NCBI GenBank assembly: GCA_947179265.1
Contig: CAMXBB010000059.1
Coordinates: 1-7,904 of the forward strand
Length of the DNA stretch: 7,904 nucleotides
Reading direction: 5' to 3'
From: an uncultured Bacillota bacterium
GTDB taxonomy: Bacteria > Bacillota_I > Bacilli_A > RF39 > UBA660
In this document: piece after piece, positions 6,060-7,904 of the stretch
Position numbering within the stretch: the first letter of the stretch is position 1
Layout of the letters: each line of letters starts with the position of its first letter
Notes under the pieces: model-generated
What the model was told of the DNA's origin: nothing
What the model saw: only the letters and a program-made list of their open reading frames with translations
Database searches by the model: none
Translations under genes and position numbers: made by a program

Positions 6060-6392
6060 ATGAAAGTTGGAGAATTATATAAGCATTTTAAAGGAACTAA
6101 TCTAATCGAAAAAAATATCTATGAAATAGTTGCATGTAATATAACTTATACTGGTGATAATACTATTACACTTGATGATATGGTTATCTATCGTCCCCTA
6201 TTTCAAGAAGGTAAAACATTTGCAAGAGAAGCCAGTGATTTATTAAAAGAATTAACAGATGAAGAAAAAATGTTATATCATCAAAATTATCGTATTGAAA
6301 AATTAACTGATGAAGAATTAACTATAATAAATACTGATGAATATAAAAAAAAGAAGCAAGAATATATTGCTTCTAAATATCAAGCTAAGTAA
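6060..6392 (+). CDS. DUF1653-like small protein
   Basis: A 110-residue cytoplasmic protein without signal or membrane segment. Residues 4-65 follow the DUF1653 (COG4728) pattern: a GxxYKHFKG opening (GELYKHFKG, 4-12), a strand (IYEIVAC), the central MVIYRPLF (41-48) corresponding to the VVYRxLY core, and FAREASDLLKEL (54-65) in place of the usual W-V-R-P-x-x-M-F segment. The molecular function of the family is not established. The C-terminal 45 residues are helical and charged and go beyond the core domain. The ATG at 6060 is chosen because AAGGTGAT (6049-6056) sits directly upstream; the in-frame ATG at 6033 has no ribosome site and lies against the preceding T-run. No good promoter is visible between 6010 and 6060, so it is probably expressed by read-through from the SPFH gene. 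Confidence 0.8.
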   Translation: MKVGELYKHFKGTNLIEKNIYEIVACNITYTGDNTITLDDMVIYRPLFQEGKTFAREASDLLKELTDEEKMLYHQNYRIEKLTDEELTIINTDEYKKKKQEYIASKYQAK

Positions 6393-6409
6393 TTAGCTTT
6401 TTTATTTTA
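6382..6409 (+). terminator. Terminator at the end of the DUF1653-like gene
   Basis: A 7-bp stem (AAGCTAA 6382-6388, TTAGCTT 6393-6399) with a GTAA loop precedes TTTTATTTT. The stop codon TAA (6390-6392) is inside the loop, so the hairpin doubles as the last codons of the gene. Read on the minus strand the hairpin is followed by GATATTT rather than a clean T-run, so it is at best a weak terminator for the convergent gene, whose stop is at 6402-6404. Confidence 0.75.
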
Positions 6410-7904
6410 GTTCTAGGGCTTTGCTATCTTTTAATTCAGGATACGCTCTAATGATTTCATCTCTAAGATACTTCATTTTTTTATAAATATTCGGATATTT
6501 TCGATAATCATAATCAGTATCTATATAAATTCCATTGTTCATAGCAGCGAATATGTCTTGGCGATCTTGTGAGGCATCACTTTCAGATTCTATATTAATA
6601 AAGTATGCTGATTCAAAAATCCCTTTGTTTAGAGCTTCAACCATTAAATAATCATAGTTTCTATGACTATAACTAAAGTCATTTGGATTATATTTGTTCC
6701 AATCTTTAAAAAACTCTTTTTTCTTATTTTCTTGATCATATTCTAGTATCGACATTATAGAATTATATATTCCATCTAAATCATAACTCTCCGCTAAAAC
6801 AATTGAATATGTATTATTAGAAGATGAAGTTAAAGTATAAAAATGATTATTTCCACTTTTTATATCATTACCTATATAAAAAGTTAATCCTTTTTGATTT
6901 CCATAATTTAATGTTTTAAAAAAATGCTTTGGAAATTTAGCAAGAACATCTTCTATACAGCTTAATTTGCGATTAATAAAATCATTTCTAGTTTCAGTAA
7001 CAATTGAATAACCATCTAATGTTGTTATAACTTCGTTCTTTATTTTTACATCAATATCATAATCAACATTTAGCTTCTTTATTCGTTCTTCCATTGCTTT
7101 TCTATCTTCTTTTACAAAGTCATAAATTGTTTTTTCTTCCAATATAATCTTATTTATATCTAGTGATATTAATTCAATGTATTCTGTACTATCTTCATAT
7201 TTTGTATTATCAAAATAGAGAATTCCATCTTTATAAGAGATTCCCCCAATGCTACTAAATATATTCTTGTCTAAGTCTATAGATGATACTTTATCATTAT
7301 TAAGATTTATGACAACAAGTCTATTTAACTGATAATCAATAAAATACAGATGGTTATCTCCTGCTGTACCTGCATAAATACCATTAGAAACAATTTCTAG
7401 GGTATCTATAATTTTCTTTTCTTTTGTAATCACATTGTATATCAATATTTTACTATTAGATGAAAAGACAAAATAATCATCTCCACTAAATTCAAACTGG
7501 TAATTATCTATTTCTAAGTCTTCAAATGAGTTTTTCTTAAAATCTGCTACATAATATTTATCATCTTTATCTATATCATGAGAATCTCTTATTAGAATAT
7601 AAACTGTATCTTTCTTCTCAATTACTGATTGAAGATTAGTATACCAAGGTAAATCTTTTATAACAATTTTATCTTTGTCATTATACCAATTAAGGCCATC
7701 AATTGTAGCAAAGATTTTCCCATCAAACATGGCATACTCAAGATAACCTTCAGCATTTTCTACTAAGTATTCTGATTCTACGAATGGAATTTCTTTAAGA
7801 TTTGAATCTAATACAAATGGTTCACAATTTAAATACCCATTAATATAACCAAATTCGCATGAATATTTTTGGGGAATTTCCTTCTTTGAAGCAATATTAT
7901 TTTC
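6402..7904 (-). CDS. Surface-type protein ending in a degenerate metallopeptidase-like domain, 5' end off the window
   Basis: The frame is open from the right edge to a TAA at 6402-6404, giving the last 500 residues. The in-frame ATG at 7730 lacks a good ribosome site, and the 58 codons before it read as normal protein, so the true start lies outside. Residues 1 to about 255 alternate strands and turns (for example DNHLYFIDYQLNRLVVINL, about 183-201), suggesting a beta-propeller or beta-sheet ectodomain; two cysteines lie at 16 and 27. The C-terminal part (about 315-490) resembles a putative zinc metallopeptidase family I recall from Firmicutes surface proteins: IEDVLAKFPKHFFKTLNYG (317-335), a strand YSIVLAESYDL, FKDWNKYNPNDFSY (399-412) and SQDRQDIFAAM (445-455). 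In relatives the helix after the strand carries HExxH; here it is NSIMS (381-385; bases 6750-6764). The usual Glu of the EDR motif is Gln446 (bases 6567-6569). It is thus probably catalytically dead. Confidence 0.75.
   Translation of the reverse strand, partial: ENNIASKKEIPQKYSCEFGYINGYLNCEPFVLDSNLKEIPFVESEYLVENAEGYLEYAMFDGKIFATIDGLNWYNDKDKIVIKDLPWYTNLQSVIEKKDTVYILIRDSHDIDKDDKYYVADFKKNSFEDLEIDNYQFEFSGDDYFVFSSNSKILIYNVITKEKKIIDTLEIVSNGIYAGTAGDNHLYFIDYQLNRLVVINLNNDKVSSIDLDKNIFSSIGGISYKDGILYFDNTKYEDSTEYIELISLDINKIILEEKTIYDFVKEDRKAMEERIKKLNVDYDIDVKIKNEVITTLDGYSIVTETRNDFINRKLSCIEDVLAKFPKHFFKTLNYGNQKGLTFYIGNDIKSGNNHFYTLTSSSNNTYSIVLAESYDLDGIYNSIMSILEYDQENKKKEFFKDWNKYNPNDFSYSHRNYDYLMVEALNKGIFESAYFINIESESDASQDRQDIFAAMNNGIYIDTDYDYRKYPNIYKKMKYLRDEIIRAYPELKDSKALELK

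Noticed and set aside
7728..7730. ATG at 7730 as the true start of the right-edge gene
   Set aside because: No good Shine-Dalgarno site precedes it, and the same frame continues without a stop to the window edge with ordinary codon use, so the gene very probably begins outside.
1..7904. Mycoplasma-type code with TGA read as tryptophan
   Set aside because: Tryptophans in the conserved proteins are encoded by TGG, and the frames are full length when TGA is treated as a stop.
1..7904. CRISPR array, insertion sequence, tRNA or attachment site
   Set aside because: I saw no regularly spaced repeats, transposase motifs, tRNA cloverleaf with a GTTCRANTC arm, or flanking direct repeats of useful length.

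Overview
This is an AT-rich chromosomal window that reads like a low-GC Bacillota genome, probably an uncultured gut Bacilli-type lineage. The reasons are purine-rich Shine-Dalgarno sites (AGAGAGG, AAAGGAG, AAGGTGAT), sigma-A type promoters with 17-18 bp spacers, compact rho-independent terminators, and homologues with Firmicutes-like sequence. All tryptophans in the open frames are TGG and the conserved proteins are full length, so the standard code is used rather than the TGA=Trp code of Mycoplasma. The lineage is an inference; nothing in the window names the organism.

Layout. Positions 1-1491 (minus) hold two translationally coupled membrane/surface genes: a type I membrane protein (766-1491), then a membrane-anchored protein with an extracellular propeller-like ectodomain that runs off the left edge. 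Positions 1492-2158 contain no protein gene. On the minus strand they hold what looks like a complete RNA gene of about 380 nt: a near-consensus promoter (TTGACA-17-TATACT), several strong helices including a 15-bp long-range pairing, and an intrinsic terminator. I could not match this RNA to a class I know. From 2159 (plus) there is a coiled-coil protein with a very acidic C-terminal half. It converges on a two-gene operon (minus, 5114 to 3455) encoding a COG1092-type SAM-dependent rRNA methyltransferase and NAD kinase (nadK). Divergent from that operon is a stomatin/slipin-type SPFH protein (5234-6010), followed by a small DUF1653-like protein (6060-6392). The right edge (6402-7904, minus) is the C-terminal 500 residues of a surface-type protein. 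It ends in a domain resembling a zinc metallopeptidase family, but its HExxH helix and third-ligand glutamate have been replaced.

The genes do not form one pathway. nadK and the methyltransferase are housekeeping, and the SPFH protein organises membrane. The three surface genes, the acidic coiled-coil protein and the RNA gene are the poorly characterised part. The most interesting items are the structured RNA and the apparent pseudo-metallopeptidase.
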